Source: JABDIP01 sp965227455 (GTDB taxonomy: Bacteria; Pseudomonadota; Alphaproteobacteria; DSM-16000; Inquilinaceae). From it: a stretch of 64,000 nucleotides of DNA. The translations under genes were made by a program, and so were the position numbers. Every line of letters begins with the position of its first letter. The stretch's first letter is position 1. Below, piece by piece: positions 55,788 through 64,000 of this stretch. A model generated the notes under the pieces. It made no database searches and was not told the DNA's origin. It worked only from the letters and a program-made list of their open reading frames with translations. The stretch spans positions 3,968,001-4,032,000 of the forward strand of contig OZ245752.1 in NCBI GenBank assembly GCA_965227455.1. The letters are read 5' to 3'.

Positions 55788-56228
55788 TCACCGCTTCGCC
55801 ACCGGGATGACCAGCTTCAGCCCGGACCAGACCGGATCGACCGCGCAGACCTTCACATCCACCAGATCCATAGACAGCGCCAGGTCGCGGATCACATCCT
55901 CGGTCACGTCGGTCGGCACCTTCGATGCCTTCTTCGGCCACGATACCCAGATCATGCCGGTCGGCCGGATGAGCTTGCCCAGGACCGGCAGCGCCGCAGC
56001 CAGCACCGCGCGCTCCTTGGTGAAGAGGTGGACCACGTCGAGGGCCGGCGCGTCACCGGGAAGCGAGTCCGGGGACTCGACGGCCCGGGACCAGCCGAAA
56101 TCGGGATAGGCGGCGATCTCAGGTACCGTGTCGGGCACGCCGATCAGCAGCGCCGTCTGCCCGGGCTTGAATCCAAGCTTCTTGACCAGCGGCGTGCCGG
56201 AATAGCCGGCCTGGGACGGTTTCGCCAT
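55788..56228 (-). CDS. DUF3052 domain protein
   Basis: A 146-residue protein with GYSGTPLVKKLGFKPGQTALLIGVPD, HLFTKERAVLAAALPVLGKLI and RPTGMIWVSWPKKASKVPTDVTEDVIRDLAL. This matches DUF3052, whose members have a methyltransferase-like fold without known activity. It stands alone and is divergent from the phosphatase gene. Confidence 0.85.
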   Translation of the reverse strand: MAKPSQAGYSGTPLVKKLGFKPGQTALLIGVPDTVPEIAAYPDFGWSRAVESPDSLPGDAPALDVVHLFTKERAVLAAALPVLGKLIRPTGMIWVSWPKKASKVPTDVTEDVIRDLALSMDLVDVKVCAVDPVWSGLKLVIPVAKR

Positions 56229-56314
56229 CGCGGTGGGTCCTGAAATCGCTGCGGGCTTGAGCGGTCGGCGGGATTGCCTATCCTAGCCGCCGGCCCACCG
56301 ACCCGCGAGTTCCC

Positions 56315-56908
56315 ATGCAGACGCTCTATCTGGTCCGCCACGGCGAGACCGAGTGGAACCGTGCCGGCCGGATGCAGGGCGGTCTGGACTCGCCGCTGAC
56401 CGAACGCGGCCGCGACCAGGCCCGCCAGGTCGGTCTGCTGCTGCGCGGCCTGATCGACGACCCGTCCGCCTGCACCATGATCGTCAGCCCGTTGGGCCGG
56501 GCACGGCAGACCGCCGGCATCATCGCCGAGGCGATGGGGATCCCCGCCGAGCGCTTCGCCGTCAACCTGCTGGTCCGGGAGGTCACTTGGGGCGATTGGA
56601 ACGGCCTGACCCGGGAGGAGATCATCGCCGCCGATCCGGAGCACTGGCAGCGGTTCCGGGAGCAGCATTGGACCGTGGCCGCACCGGGCGGCGAGAGCTG
56701 GGTGGAGATGTCAGAGCGGGCGCGGCAATGGTTGGAGCAGGTGAAGGCGCTGGAAACGGTGCTGTTGGTCTCCCACGGCGCCTTCGGCCGCGCCGTTCGG
56801 GGCCGCTACGTGGCCGCCTCGCCGGAGGAGACCATGGCAATGCCCGAGCCGCAGGACGCTGTCTTCCGGCTGTCGCAGGGCATTGCAACCCGGATCGACG
56901 CCGACTGA
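56315..56908 (+). CDS. Histidine phosphatase family protein (GpmB/phosphoglycerate mutase-like)
   Basis: A 197-residue cytosolic phosphatase. The catalytic LVRHGETEWN (phospho-accepting histidine), TERGRDQARQVG and VSHGAFGRAVRGR (second histidine) are present. Substrates of the family range from phosphoglycerate to alpha-ribazole phosphate; not determined here. Followed by an ABC transporter pair on the same strand after about 130 bases. Confidence 0.9.
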   Translation: MQTLYLVRHGETEWNRAGRMQGGLDSPLTERGRDQARQVGLLLRGLIDDPSACTMIVSPLGRARQTAGIIAEAMGIPAERFAVNLLVREVTWGDWNGLTREEIIAADPEHWQRFREQHWTVAAPGGESWVEMSERARQWLEQVKALETVLLVSHGAFGRAVRGRYVAASPEETMAMPEPQDAVFRLSQGIATRIDAD

Positions 56909-57038
56909 CCGCGCACCTGGCCGCCCCCGGGGGCGGCTGTTGAAATTTGCCGAATGCCGGGCCAGTGTAGCGGGCCGCCGGCCGCATCGCCGCCGCCCGT
57001 CCGCGCCTTTCGATCCCGCCCCAGACCGTCCGAGGACC

Positions 57039-57941
57039 ATGAGCCCACCACCCATCATTTCCGCGCGCAAGCTGGTCAAGCGGTTCGGCGCGTTCGAGGC
57101 GGTCAAGGGCATCGATTTCACCGTCGAGCCGGGTCGCTGCATCGGCCTGCTGGGCCCGAACGGCGCCGGCAAGACCACCACCATGCGCATGATCATGGGC
57201 CTGACCACCGTCACCAGTGGCGAGCTGACCGTGTTCGGTTCACCGGTGCAGGAGATGAGCCGGGCCGACAAGGCCCGCATCGGCCTGGTGCCGCAGGACA
57301 ACAATCTGGACCCGGACATCACCGTACGCGAGAACCTGGAGGTCTATGGCCGGTATTTCGGCCTGGCCGCCGACACGGTGCGGGCCCGGGTTCCCGAACT
57401 GCTGGAATTCATGCAGCTCTCGGAGAAGACCGAGGCGAAGGTGATGCAGCTCTCCGGCGGCATGCAGCGCCGGCTGGTCATCGCCCGCGCCCTGATCGCC
57501 AATTCCGAGCTGGTGATCCTGGACGAACCCACCACCGGGCTCGATCCGCAGGCAAGGGTGCTGATCTGGAAGCAGTTGATGGCCCTGAAGAAGAGCGGCA
57601 AGACCCTGCTGCTGACCACCCATTACATGGACGAGGCGCAGCGCCTGTGCGACCGCATCACCGTCATCGACAACGGCATCATCCTGGATGAGGGCACGCC
57701 CCAGGAGCTGATCGACCGGCATGTGGGCGGCCATGTCTTCGAGGTGCAGAAGCCGCTGCCCGACGGTTTCGTGGACGGCCGCTGGGACAAGGAGGATGTG
57801 GGCGACGCCATCCTCTACTATGTGCAGACGCCGCGCGACATCATCGCCGAGCTGCCGGAAGAGGCGGTCTATTTGCACCGCCAGGCCAATCTGGAGGACG
57901 TCTTCCTGCGCCTGACCGGCCGCCAATTGAGGGAACCCTGA
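57039..57941 (+). CDS. ABC transporter ATP-binding protein, NodI/DrrA-like
   Basis: A 300-residue ATPase with Walker A GPNGAGKTT, signature LSGGMQRRLVIARAL, Walker B LVILDEPTTGLD and the H-loop TTHYMDEAQRLCD. The C-terminal domain is of the NodI/DrrA type. It starts at ATG 57039, preceded by CCGAGGAC, and its stop overlaps the permease start (TGATG). Together they export an unknown substrate. Confidence 0.9.
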   Translation: MSPPPIISARKLVKRFGAFEAVKGIDFTVEPGRCIGLLGPNGAGKTTTMRMIMGLTTVTSGELTVFGSPVQEMSRADKARIGLVPQDNNLDPDITVRENLEVYGRYFGLAADTVRARVPELLEFMQLSEKTEAKVMQLSGGMQRRLVIARALIANSELVILDEPTTGLDPQARVLIWKQLMALKKSGKTLLLTTHYMDEAQRLCDRITVIDNGIILDEGTPQELIDRHVGGHVFEVQKPLPDGFVDGRWDKEDVGDAILYYVQTPRDIIAELPEEAVYLHRQANLEDVFLRLTGRQLREP

Positions 57942-58726
57942 TGGCCTTCGTCCCACCCCTTGCGACCGGATATTCGTTCGCCGTCACCTGGCGCCAATAC
58001 CTGGTCTGGCGCAAGCTGATCTGGTCCTCCCTGGCGACCAATGTGGCCAATCCGCTGCTGATGCTGTTCGCCTTCGGCTTCGGCCTGGGCCGTTTCATCG
58101 ACACCATCAACGGCATCGACTACCTGGCCTTCGTCGTGCCCGGCATGGTGGCCTATTCGACCATGTTCGCGGCCAGCTTCGAGACCACCATCGGCTCCTT
58201 CACCCGCTATTACATGCAGCGCAACTGGAACGCCGTGCTGGCGACCCCGGTGACCCTGTCGGAGCTGCTGTTCGGCGAGGTGCTGTGGGCCGCCTCGAAG
58301 GGCATGCTGTCGGCGCTCTGCGTCTTCGTGGTCGGCTGGATGTGGGGCGGTATCCCGTCGATCGGCGGCGCACTGATCGCGCTGCCGCTGGTCTTCGTCG
58401 CCTCGGTCGGCTTCGCCTGCTACGGGCTGGTCGCCACGTCGCTGGCCAAAGGCTACGAGTTCTTCAGCTATTTCTTCAGCTTCTGGGTCACGCCGATGTT
58501 CGTCTTCTCCGGCGTGTTCTTCGAGATCGACCGCTTTCCGATCTTCGTGCAGTGGATCTCCTGGGCCCTGCCGCTGACCCATCTGGTCGCCGTGATCCGG
58601 CCGCTGACCGCCGGCACGCCGCTGGACCTGGGCATGGCCGTGATCCATATCGGCTACACGCTGATTCTCACCGTCGCAGCCTTTCTGATCGCTTATCACA
58701 AGACGCGAAAGCGTATGTTCGATTAA
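57941..58726 (+). CDS. ABC-2 type permease, NodJ-like
   Basis: A 261-residue membrane protein with six hydrophobic helices and the ABC-2 signature region FSYFFSFWVTPMFVFSGVFFEIDRFP and GMVAYSTMFAASFETTIGSFTRY. In NodIJ systems the permease exports a lipo-oligosaccharide or drug; the substrate here is unknown. Coupled to the ATPase by a TGATG overlap. Confidence 0.9.
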   Translation: MAFVPPLATGYSFAVTWRQYLVWRKLIWSSLATNVANPLLMLFAFGFGLGRFIDTINGIDYLAFVVPGMVAYSTMFAASFETTIGSFTRYYMQRNWNAVLATPVTLSELLFGEVLWAASKGMLSALCVFVVGWMWGGIPSIGGALIALPLVFVASVGFACYGLVATSLAKGYEFFSYFFSFWVTPMFVFSGVFFEIDRFPIFVQWISWALPLTHLVAVIRPLTAGTPLDLGMAVIHIGYTLILTVAAFLIAYHKTRKRMFD

Positions 58727-58916
58727 TGATCAGGGTTTGATCGTGCTTCGTTCGCAGATTGGCGGAATCCGCAAAGAAAAAATGCCGTAGTTACGCCTAG
58801 TCGTCTCACAAGCCTCTCACAGAGGTCTCACAAACTCCCGATCGACCCGGCGAATTCGACGGATAGAGCACGGCACCGTGCGCCAATTCGAGTTGCGGCT
58901 TCGGGAATTCGCGGGA

Positions 58917-61900
58917 CTATTCGGCCGCCGGCCGCAATGCCAGCCGCCTCAGGCAGCGATCGATCCACTGCGCCGTCAGCTTCTCCTGCAAGGCGTTCTG
59001 GCCCAGGCGCTCGCGCAGCGCCGGGAAGTCCACGCAGTCCAGCAGTTGGTCCTGATTGAAGCAGGAGAACACCACACTGCGCTCGCCGGTCACCGGATCC
59101 ACGTGCGGCTGCAGGCACTGGGCGCAGATCTCCTTCATCATGCATTGCATGGGGGAGTTGATCGAGCCGATGGCCAGGTGGTCGGGCTTCAGATGGGGCT
59201 TGAGCACGCCGTGGCGGGCGGCCGCGACGGCCGCCATCATGCCGTCCGAGCCGATGGCGATGATCCGGTCGACGGTATCGAGCGGGATCTCCGGCGCCGT
59301 GGTGCCGTAATCCAGCATCGCTTCGACGATATTGCCGACAAAGGCCCGGTCGCCCGGCCGTCCTGGCTCGAAGCCCGGCGCGGAATCGCAGCACCAGACG
59401 ACCTGGTCGGCGGCCTCCGTGATCTGGTCGATCTTGTAGCGGTCCTCGCGGCGCTTGTAGCCGGCGAAGTAGAGTACCTTGCAGCCGGCCGCCCGCATCG
59501 CCTGGCCGATCGAGAACAGAACCGCGTTGCCCAGCCCGCCGCCGACCAGCATCACGGTCTCGCCGGTGGGGATCTCCGTCGGCGCGCCGGTCGGTCCCAT
59601 CAGGATCACCGGCTCTCCGGGTTTCAGCTGGGCGAAGATATCGGACGATCCGCCCATCTCCAGCGCGATGGTGGACAGCAACCCCTCCTCCCGATCGACC
59701 CAGGCGCCGGTCATCGCCAGCCCCTCCATGGCTAGGGTGGTGCGCGTGCCCTCCTCCTCGACCCGCATGGAGAGAGTCTCGAAATTCTGCAGGCGGTAGA
59801 ACTGGCCCGGCCGGAAGGCCCGGGCCGCCGCCGGCGCCCGCACCACGACCTCGACGATGGTGGGGGTCAGCCGCTCGACCCGATGCACCACCGCCCGCCA
59901 GTCATGGTTCACGGTCTCGATCAACGCGGCGCCGGACACCGCCGTCGGCGGCCGCGTCGCCAGCACCCGGCTGACCACCGGATAGCCCTGCTTGGCCCCG
60001 CCCATGGCCTTGACCACATTGCCGAAGAAGCTGGGATGCAGATCGCCCCAGAAGCTCACGGCCCGGCCATCGGATTCCCTGGCGATCAGCACATGCGGCG
60101 TTTCCGGCTTGGCCAGACGCTCCGGCGTGACCGGTTTGCCCGCTTCGTCCAGGGCCTGGAAGTAGCGGCCGTCCACCGAGACCTTGTCGGGCTCCTCGCG
60201 GGCCAGCACCGTATTCGGCTGGGTGCCGGCGGCAACCAGCACGGTGCGGGCCGGGATCGTCACCCGTTCGCCGGTATCCGAGAGCGCGCCATCCTCGCCG
60301 ATCGCCTGCCGCGTGAGGGTCAGGGCCTCGGCATGGCCGAAACGGTCGATTTCCACCGCGCGCGGCGCCAGCAGCTCGGCGAAGCGCGGCCCCTCCTGCA
60401 GCGCCAGCGCCACCTCCTCGTGGTTCAGCGTATAGCTGGGCGCATCGATCAGCCGCCGGCGATAGGCGATGGTGACGCCGCCCCAGCCCTGCAGCAGGCC
60501 GGCGACATCCGGCTCCCGACCCTCTTTCGCCGCAGCCGCCCGTTCGGCGCGGATCGCCCGGGCATGACCGAGGAACTCCTCGGCGATCTCGCGATCCTGC
60601 TCGCTCCAGCCGGCCTTCACGGCTTCGACGCCGCGTTCGGAGACCAGTGTTTCGTACCGGCTCAGGAACTTCTCCACCTGCACCGGGTAATAGGCCAGGC
60701 TCTCCGTCGCCGTATCGATGGCGGTCAGGCCGCCGCCGATCACCGCGATCGGCAGCCGCACCTGCAGATTGGCGACGCTGTCGGCCTTGGCGGCGCCGGT
60801 GAGCTGCAGGGCCATCAGGAAGTCCGAGGCCATGCGCACGCCGCGCGCCAGCCCGTTCTTCATGCGGATGACGGTCGGTCGGCCGGCGCCGGCGGCCAGC
60901 GCGATATGGTCGAAACCGGCGGCCAGCGCGTCATCGATGGTGACCGTGCCGCCGAAGCGCACGCCGCCAGTCATGGCGAATTCCGTCCGCCGCTCCAGCA
61001 TCAGCCGCACCAGCTTCAGGAAGTTCTTGTCCCAGCGGACGGTGATGCCGTATTCGGCCACGCCACCGAAGCCGGCCATCACCCGGTCGTCCAGCCCCTC
61101 GAAGATCTCGGCCACGTCCACTATGGGGCGGAACGGCACCCGCGCGCCGGTCGGGGTCACGCCGGACAGGTCCTGCGGCAGCGGCTCGATCTTCAGCCCG
61201 TCCACCACCACCACCGTGTGGCCGTCGTTCAGCAGATGGTGCGACAGGTTGAATCCGGCCGGCCCCAGCCCGACCACCAGCACCTTGTAGCCAGTGTCCG
61301 GCCGAGGCAGCGGTCGGCGAATGTCCAGCGGGTTCCAGCGGGTCAGCAGCCCGTAGATCTCGAAGCCCCAAGGCAGCCCCAGCACGTCCTTCAGGGTGCG
61401 GGTCTCGGCCTGGGGGATATCCACCGGCTCCTGGCGCTGATAGATGCAGGACTTCATGCAGTCGTTGCAGATGCGGTGGCCGGTGGCGGCGCAGAGCGGG
61501 TTGTCCACCGCGATCATCGCCAGGGCGCCGACCGGGTTGCCCTGGGTCTTCAGCGTATGGAACTCGCTGATCTTCTCTTCCAGCGGACAGCCGGACAGGG
61601 TGACGCCGAACGGGCTCTTCTGGAATTCACCGGTCTTGCGGTCCCGAAGGCCCGTGGAGCAGCTGTCCTTGCCCTGATTGTGGCACCAGATGCAGTAGTT
61701 GGCCTCGTCCAGGGCTCCGGTCAGATCGGTGCCGGCATCGGTCAGGGCGAAACCCTCGCGCCGCCGGCGCGCGGCCTCGGGCAGGGTGAAGCGGGACACG
61801 CCGTCTACGATCTCGGTCTCGATCTCCACCAGATGCAGCGGGTCGGTCTTGTGCGGCACCTGGAACAACACGCCGTGGCCGTGGCGCTCGCGGCCCGCCG

Positions 61901-62420
61901 CGGTGTGCAGCGCCCAGCCGGCATAGTCCATGGCCTCGGCAAGCGCGTCGGCATTGCCGTCCTCATCCTCGAGCCAGCGCATGACCGCGGCGGCAAAACC
62001 GAGCTCGGTCAGCGGCGCCTGGAGTCGGGCCGACAGCGCCGCCTCCAGCGCGGCGCCATCCAGCGCCTCGGCCTGCTCGGGCTTGACCCGCTTGGCGGCG
62101 CGGCGCTGCACGAAGAGTCGCTTGCAGGTGTAGAGCGGCGCCAGGGCATGGTGCTTCTCGGCCAAGGCATCGAGCGCCTCGCGGATGCCGAACAGCGCCG
62201 CCAGGAAATCCTCGAGATGCGGCCCGAGCGCGACCAGCAGATCGCTTTCCTCCTTGCGCTCCAGATGGTCGGGCGCGGCGCGGGCCGCCGTCAGCCGGTC
62301 GCAGAGTTCGGCATCCGCCTCGCGAAGCTGCTCGAGAAACCGGCCATCGATGGCGGCCAGCCCGTCGCGCCGGTAAAGATCCTCGAATGTCAGGCCGAGG
62401 CCCAGATCCTGCGATGTCAC
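58917..62420 (-). CDS. Large Fe-S flavoprotein: GltD-like FAD/NAD domain plus PyrK-like C-terminal domain
   Basis: An 1167-residue multi-domain oxidoreductase starting at GTG. Residues 1-235 are an uncharacterised helical region. Residues 240-330 hold eight cysteines in CIWC, KDSC, SGC, DNPLC and ICNDCMKSC, suited to two Fe-S clusters. A GltD-like FAD/NAD domain follows (GLGPAG at 384-389). The C-terminal ~300 residues resemble a ferredoxin reductase and end with a PyrK-type [2Fe-2S] motif (CMMKEICAQCLQP...C). It would pass electrons between NAD(P)H and a partner. Its natural substrate is unknown. Length is far above single-domain relatives. Confidence 0.82.
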   Translation of the reverse strand: MTSQDLGLGLTFEDLYRRDGLAAIDGRFLEQLREADAELCDRLTAARAAPDHLERKEESDLLVALGPHLEDFLAALFGIREALDALAEKHHALAPLYTCKRLFVQRRAAKRVKPEQAEALDGAALEAALSARLQAPLTELGFAAAVMRWLEDEDGNADALAEAMDYAGWALHTAAGRERHGHGVLFQVPHKTDPLHLVEIETEIVDGVSRFTLPEAARRRREGFALTDAGTDLTGALDEANYCIWCHNQGKDSCSTGLRDRKTGEFQKSPFGVTLSGCPLEEKISEFHTLKTQGNPVGALAMIAVDNPLCAATGHRICNDCMKSCIYQRQEPVDIPQAETRTLKDVLGLPWGFEIYGLLTRWNPLDIRRPLPRPDTGYKVLVVGLGPAGFNLSHHLLNDGHTVVVVDGLKIEPLPQDLSGVTPTGARVPFRPIVDVAEIFEGLDDRVMAGFGGVAEYGITVRWDKNFLKLVRLMLERRTEFAMTGGVRFGGTVTIDDALAAGFDHIALAAGAGRPTVIRMKNGLARGVRMASDFLMALQLTGAAKADSVANLQVRLPIAVIGGGLTAIDTATESLAYYPVQVEKFLSRYETLVSERGVEAVKAGWSEQDREIAEEFLGHARAIRAERAAAAKEGREPDVAGLLQGWGGVTIAYRRRLIDAPSYTLNHEEVALALQEGPRFAELLAPRAVEIDRFGHAEALTLTRQAIGEDGALSDTGERVTIPARTVLVAAGTQPNTVLAREEPDKVSVDGRYFQALDEAGKPVTPERLAKPETPHVLIARESDGRAVSFWGDLHPSFFGNVVKAMGGAKQGYPVVSRVLATRPPTAVSGAALIETVNHDWRAVVHRVERLTPTIVEVVVRAPAAARAFRPGQFYRLQNFETLSMRVEEEGTRTTLAMEGLAMTGAWVDREEGLLSTIALEMGGSSDIFAQLKPGEPVILMGPTGAPTEIPTGETVMLVGGGLGNAVLFSIGQAMRAAGCKVLYFAGYKRREDRYKIDQITEAADQVVWCCDSAPGFEPGRPGDRAFVGNIVEAMLDYGTTAPEIPLDTVDRIIAIGSDGMMAAVAAARHGVLKPHLKPDHLAIGSINSPMQCMMKEICAQCLQPHVDPVTGERSVVFSCFNQDQLLDCVDFPALRERLGQNALQEKLTAQWIDRCLRRLALRPAAE

Positions 62421-62447
62421 CGCGCGCTCCGTCTTGCCTTCCAGCCT

Positions 62448-63710
62448 TCAGCCGAGCATATTCGCCAGGCTCAGGGCCACCACCTTGGTCGCCGCCAGCA
62501 ACTGGTCCATATGCACCCGCTCATCGGCCCGGTGGGCGTTGGCCTCCAGCAGGGTCCGCGGCCCGGCTCCGTACATCACCGTCGGCACGCCGGCCGCGGC
62601 GTAATGCCGGGCGTCGGCATAGAGCGGCACGCCATGGGCCGGCACCGCCTCGCCCAGCACCTCGGAGGCATGGGTGCAGAACACCTCCGCCAGCCGGTCC
62701 GATCCGGCGACCGGCCCGAAGGGCAGCGCCAGCAGGATGCGGCGCACCTCGACCGTGATGCCCTGACCCTGATCGCCGGATGCGACGGCGTCGGCGATGA
62801 CCTGGCGCAATGCGGCCTCGACCGCCTGCGGGTCCTCCTCGGGAATCATCCGGCGATCCAGGCGGAAGCGCACCCGGTCCGGCACCACATTGGTGTTCAC
62901 CCCGCCTTCGATCAGCCCGACCACCAGGGAGGGGCTGCCGATGCCCTCGACGTGGGAGGTGGTCCCCACATAGCCGGCGCGATGGGCGTAGAGCGCGTTC
63001 AGGATCGCCGTCGCAGCGACCAGCGCGTCGTGGCCGCTGTCCGGCTGCGCCGCATGGGCGGACTTGCCCAGCACGTCGACCTCGAGATGCAGGCAGCCAT
63101 TATGGGCGGTTACCACGCCATGGGAGAACCCGGCGCAGACCACGTAGTCCGGCTTGGAGATCCCCTCCGACAGCAGCCATTCCGGGCCGATCGCGCCGCC
63201 GGCCTCCTCGTCATAGGTGACGTGCAGCTCGACGGTGCCGTTCAGGGCCGCCCCGGCCTCCTGCAGCGCCGCCATGGCGAAGGCGTAGGTGGCGATGTCC
63301 GATTTCGAGACCGCGACGCCGCGGCCGTACATCCAGCCGTCTTCGATCTCCGCGCCGTAGGGATCCTTGGTCCAGCCGTCGCCGGGCGGCACCACATCGC
63401 CATGGGCGTTGAGCGCGATTACCGGGCCGCCGCTGCCGAAGCGCTGCCGCACCACCAGATTGGTGGCGCTGACCATGCCGTTCTCCGCCACCAGGGCTGC
63501 CGGCACCGGATGCCGCTCGACGGCGAATCCAAGACCCTTCAGCAGGCCAGCGGTCACCTCCGCATGGGGGTCGCAGTCGCCGGGCGGGTTGTCGGAGGGC
63601 TGGCGCACCAGGGCGGCCAGGAACGCCGTCTCGTCCGCGAAACGCCGTTCGATCAGTGCCGACAGGTTCTCGGAAATCTGCGCATCCACCGTCCAAGCCC
63701 TCACCCTCAT
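62448..63710 (-). CDS. M20 family metallopeptidase (ArgE/DapE-like deacetylase)
   Basis: A 420-residue zinc amidohydrolase. Motifs include NAHGDVVPPGDGW with metal-binding H and D, DPYGAEIEDGWMYGRGVAVSK, TYDEEAGGAIG with the catalytic Glu, and YADARHYAAAGVPTVMYGAG near the C-terminus. Family members deacetylate acetylornithine or succinyldiaminopimelate or cleave peptides. The length fits ArgE/DapE. It lies 28 bases upstream of the large flavoprotein gene on the same strand, so they may share a transcript. Confidence 0.88.
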   Translation of the reverse strand: MRVRAWTVDAQISENLSALIERRFADETAFLAALVRQPSDNPPGDCDPHAEVTAGLLKGLGFAVERHPVPAALVAENGMVSATNLVVRQRFGSGGPVIALNAHGDVVPPGDGWTKDPYGAEIEDGWMYGRGVAVSKSDIATYAFAMAALQEAGAALNGTVELHVTYDEEAGGAIGPEWLLSEGISKPDYVVCAGFSHGVVTAHNGCLHLEVDVLGKSAHAAQPDSGHDALVAATAILNALYAHRAGYVGTTSHVEGIGSPSLVVGLIEGGVNTNVVPDRVRFRLDRRMIPEEDPQAVEAALRQVIADAVASGDQGQGITVEVRRILLALPFGPVAGSDRLAEVFCTHASEVLGEAVPAHGVPLYADARHYAAAGVPTVMYGAGPRTLLEANAHRADERVHMDQLLAATKVVALSLANMLG

Positions 63711-63768
63711 ATCGGAACCCCGGGTCCTTAAACCCTCCGGGCGGGTGCGGCAAGGCCGATGGGCGGTA

Positions 63769-64000
63769 TCAGAGCCGGGTCAGGATGTATTGCTCGCCGG
63801 CATTGGGGTCGTTGACCGCGTCGCCCAGCCGGCGCTTGCAGAACATGCCGAGCAGGGTCGAGGTGGTCAGGTCGCATTCGACGAACTGGCCGTCGAAGCG
63901 GGTGCCGTCGACGCAGCCGGCCGGGACGTTTTCCTGCACCACGATCAGCCGGGTACCCAGGATCGCCGCCTCGCCCTCGGCCTGGCAGATGATGGCGCCA
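63769..64000 (-). CDS. Hypothetical protein, C-terminal part (cut by window edge)
   Basis: The reading frame ends in a TGA (63769-63771). The visible residues include AIICQAEGEAAILGTRLIVVQ, CVDGTRFDGQFVECDLTT and CKRRLGDAVNDP; it has four cysteines in 76 residues. I do not recognise the family; the start is outside the window. Confidence 0.55.
   Translation of the reverse strand, partial: GAIICQAEGEAAILGTRLIVVQENVPAGCVDGTRFDGQFVECDLTTSTLLGMFCKRRLGDAVNDPNAGEQYILTRL

Noticed and set aside
59883..63731. A very long plus-strand open frame opposite the Fe-S flavoprotein and M20 genes
   Set aside because: It is antisense to two well-supported genes, has no recognisable domain, and arises because GC-rich DNA has few stops on both strands.

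Overview
The window is a 64 kb chromosomal segment of a high-GC alphaproteobacterium. This is inferred from very GC-rich third codon positions, an usg-family gene, groESL under CIRCE control, a methylmalonyl-CoA mutase with a MeaB chaperone, and MipA/OmpV, LemA/DUF3137 and MerR/CDF families typical of Rhodospirillales-like bacteria. Genes are dense and mostly housekeeping. No tRNA, rRNA, CRISPR array, transposase or integrase was recognised.

Layout. 0-2 kb: 5' end of meaB (cut by the window edge) and an AT-richer restriction-modification pair (BglII-type endonuclease and MT-A70 adenine methyltransferase). 2-11.6 kb: an Atm1-type ABC exporter, lemA with two DUF3137 paralogues, an AlkD-like protein, a DMT transporter, an AhpD-like protein, a MipA/OmpV outer-membrane protein and a lipoprotein. 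11.6-13.9 kb: a strikingly AT-rich two-gene island whose ATPase and DUF4435/TOPRIM-like products match the AriA/AriB architecture of the PARIS anti-phage system. 14-22.4 kb: methylmalonyl-CoA mutase, cold shock protein, fatty acid desaturase, a modular adenylate cyclase, a CadR-like regulator divergent from a CDF metal exporter, and kynureninase. 22.4-24.8 kb: a small unknown gene and a VAO-type flavoprotein, bracketed by two related palindromic repeats. 24.8-34 kb: HAD phosphatase, degenerate EAL protein, pyrD, XRE-S24 repressor, aminotransferase, and a coupled GNAT/FkbM/MltF-like cluster. 34-37.6 kb: ABC ATPase/permease pair and a secreted protein; the latter is flanked by a duplicated 3' end of lysS. 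37.6-64 kb: lysS, a DinG-like helicase, small secreted proteins, MFS and PqiA-like membrane proteins, glgC-glgA, AEC transporter, TerB-like protein, a fluoroacetate-dehalogenase-like hydrolase, hisS, groESL, usg, DUF3052, a histidine phosphatase, a NodIJ-like ABC transporter, a 1167-residue Fe-S flavoprotein, an M20 peptidase and a partial unknown gene.

The genes mostly act independently, with local modules: R-M and PARIS-like defence, metal sensing and efflux, glycogen synthesis, chaperonin heat shock, and export. Several families of palindromic repeats are scattered between genes. The most notable are nested inverted-repeat (MITE-like) elements present in three full and two core-only copies, long inverted repeats on both sides of hisS, and direct repeats at the 3' ends of kynU and lysS that look like footprints of inserted segments. 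The strongest candidates for follow-up are the PARIS-like pair, the R-M pair, the lysS and kynU 3'-end repeats, and a cyclase that combines an SRPBCC-like domain with a zinc-ribbon-like motif.
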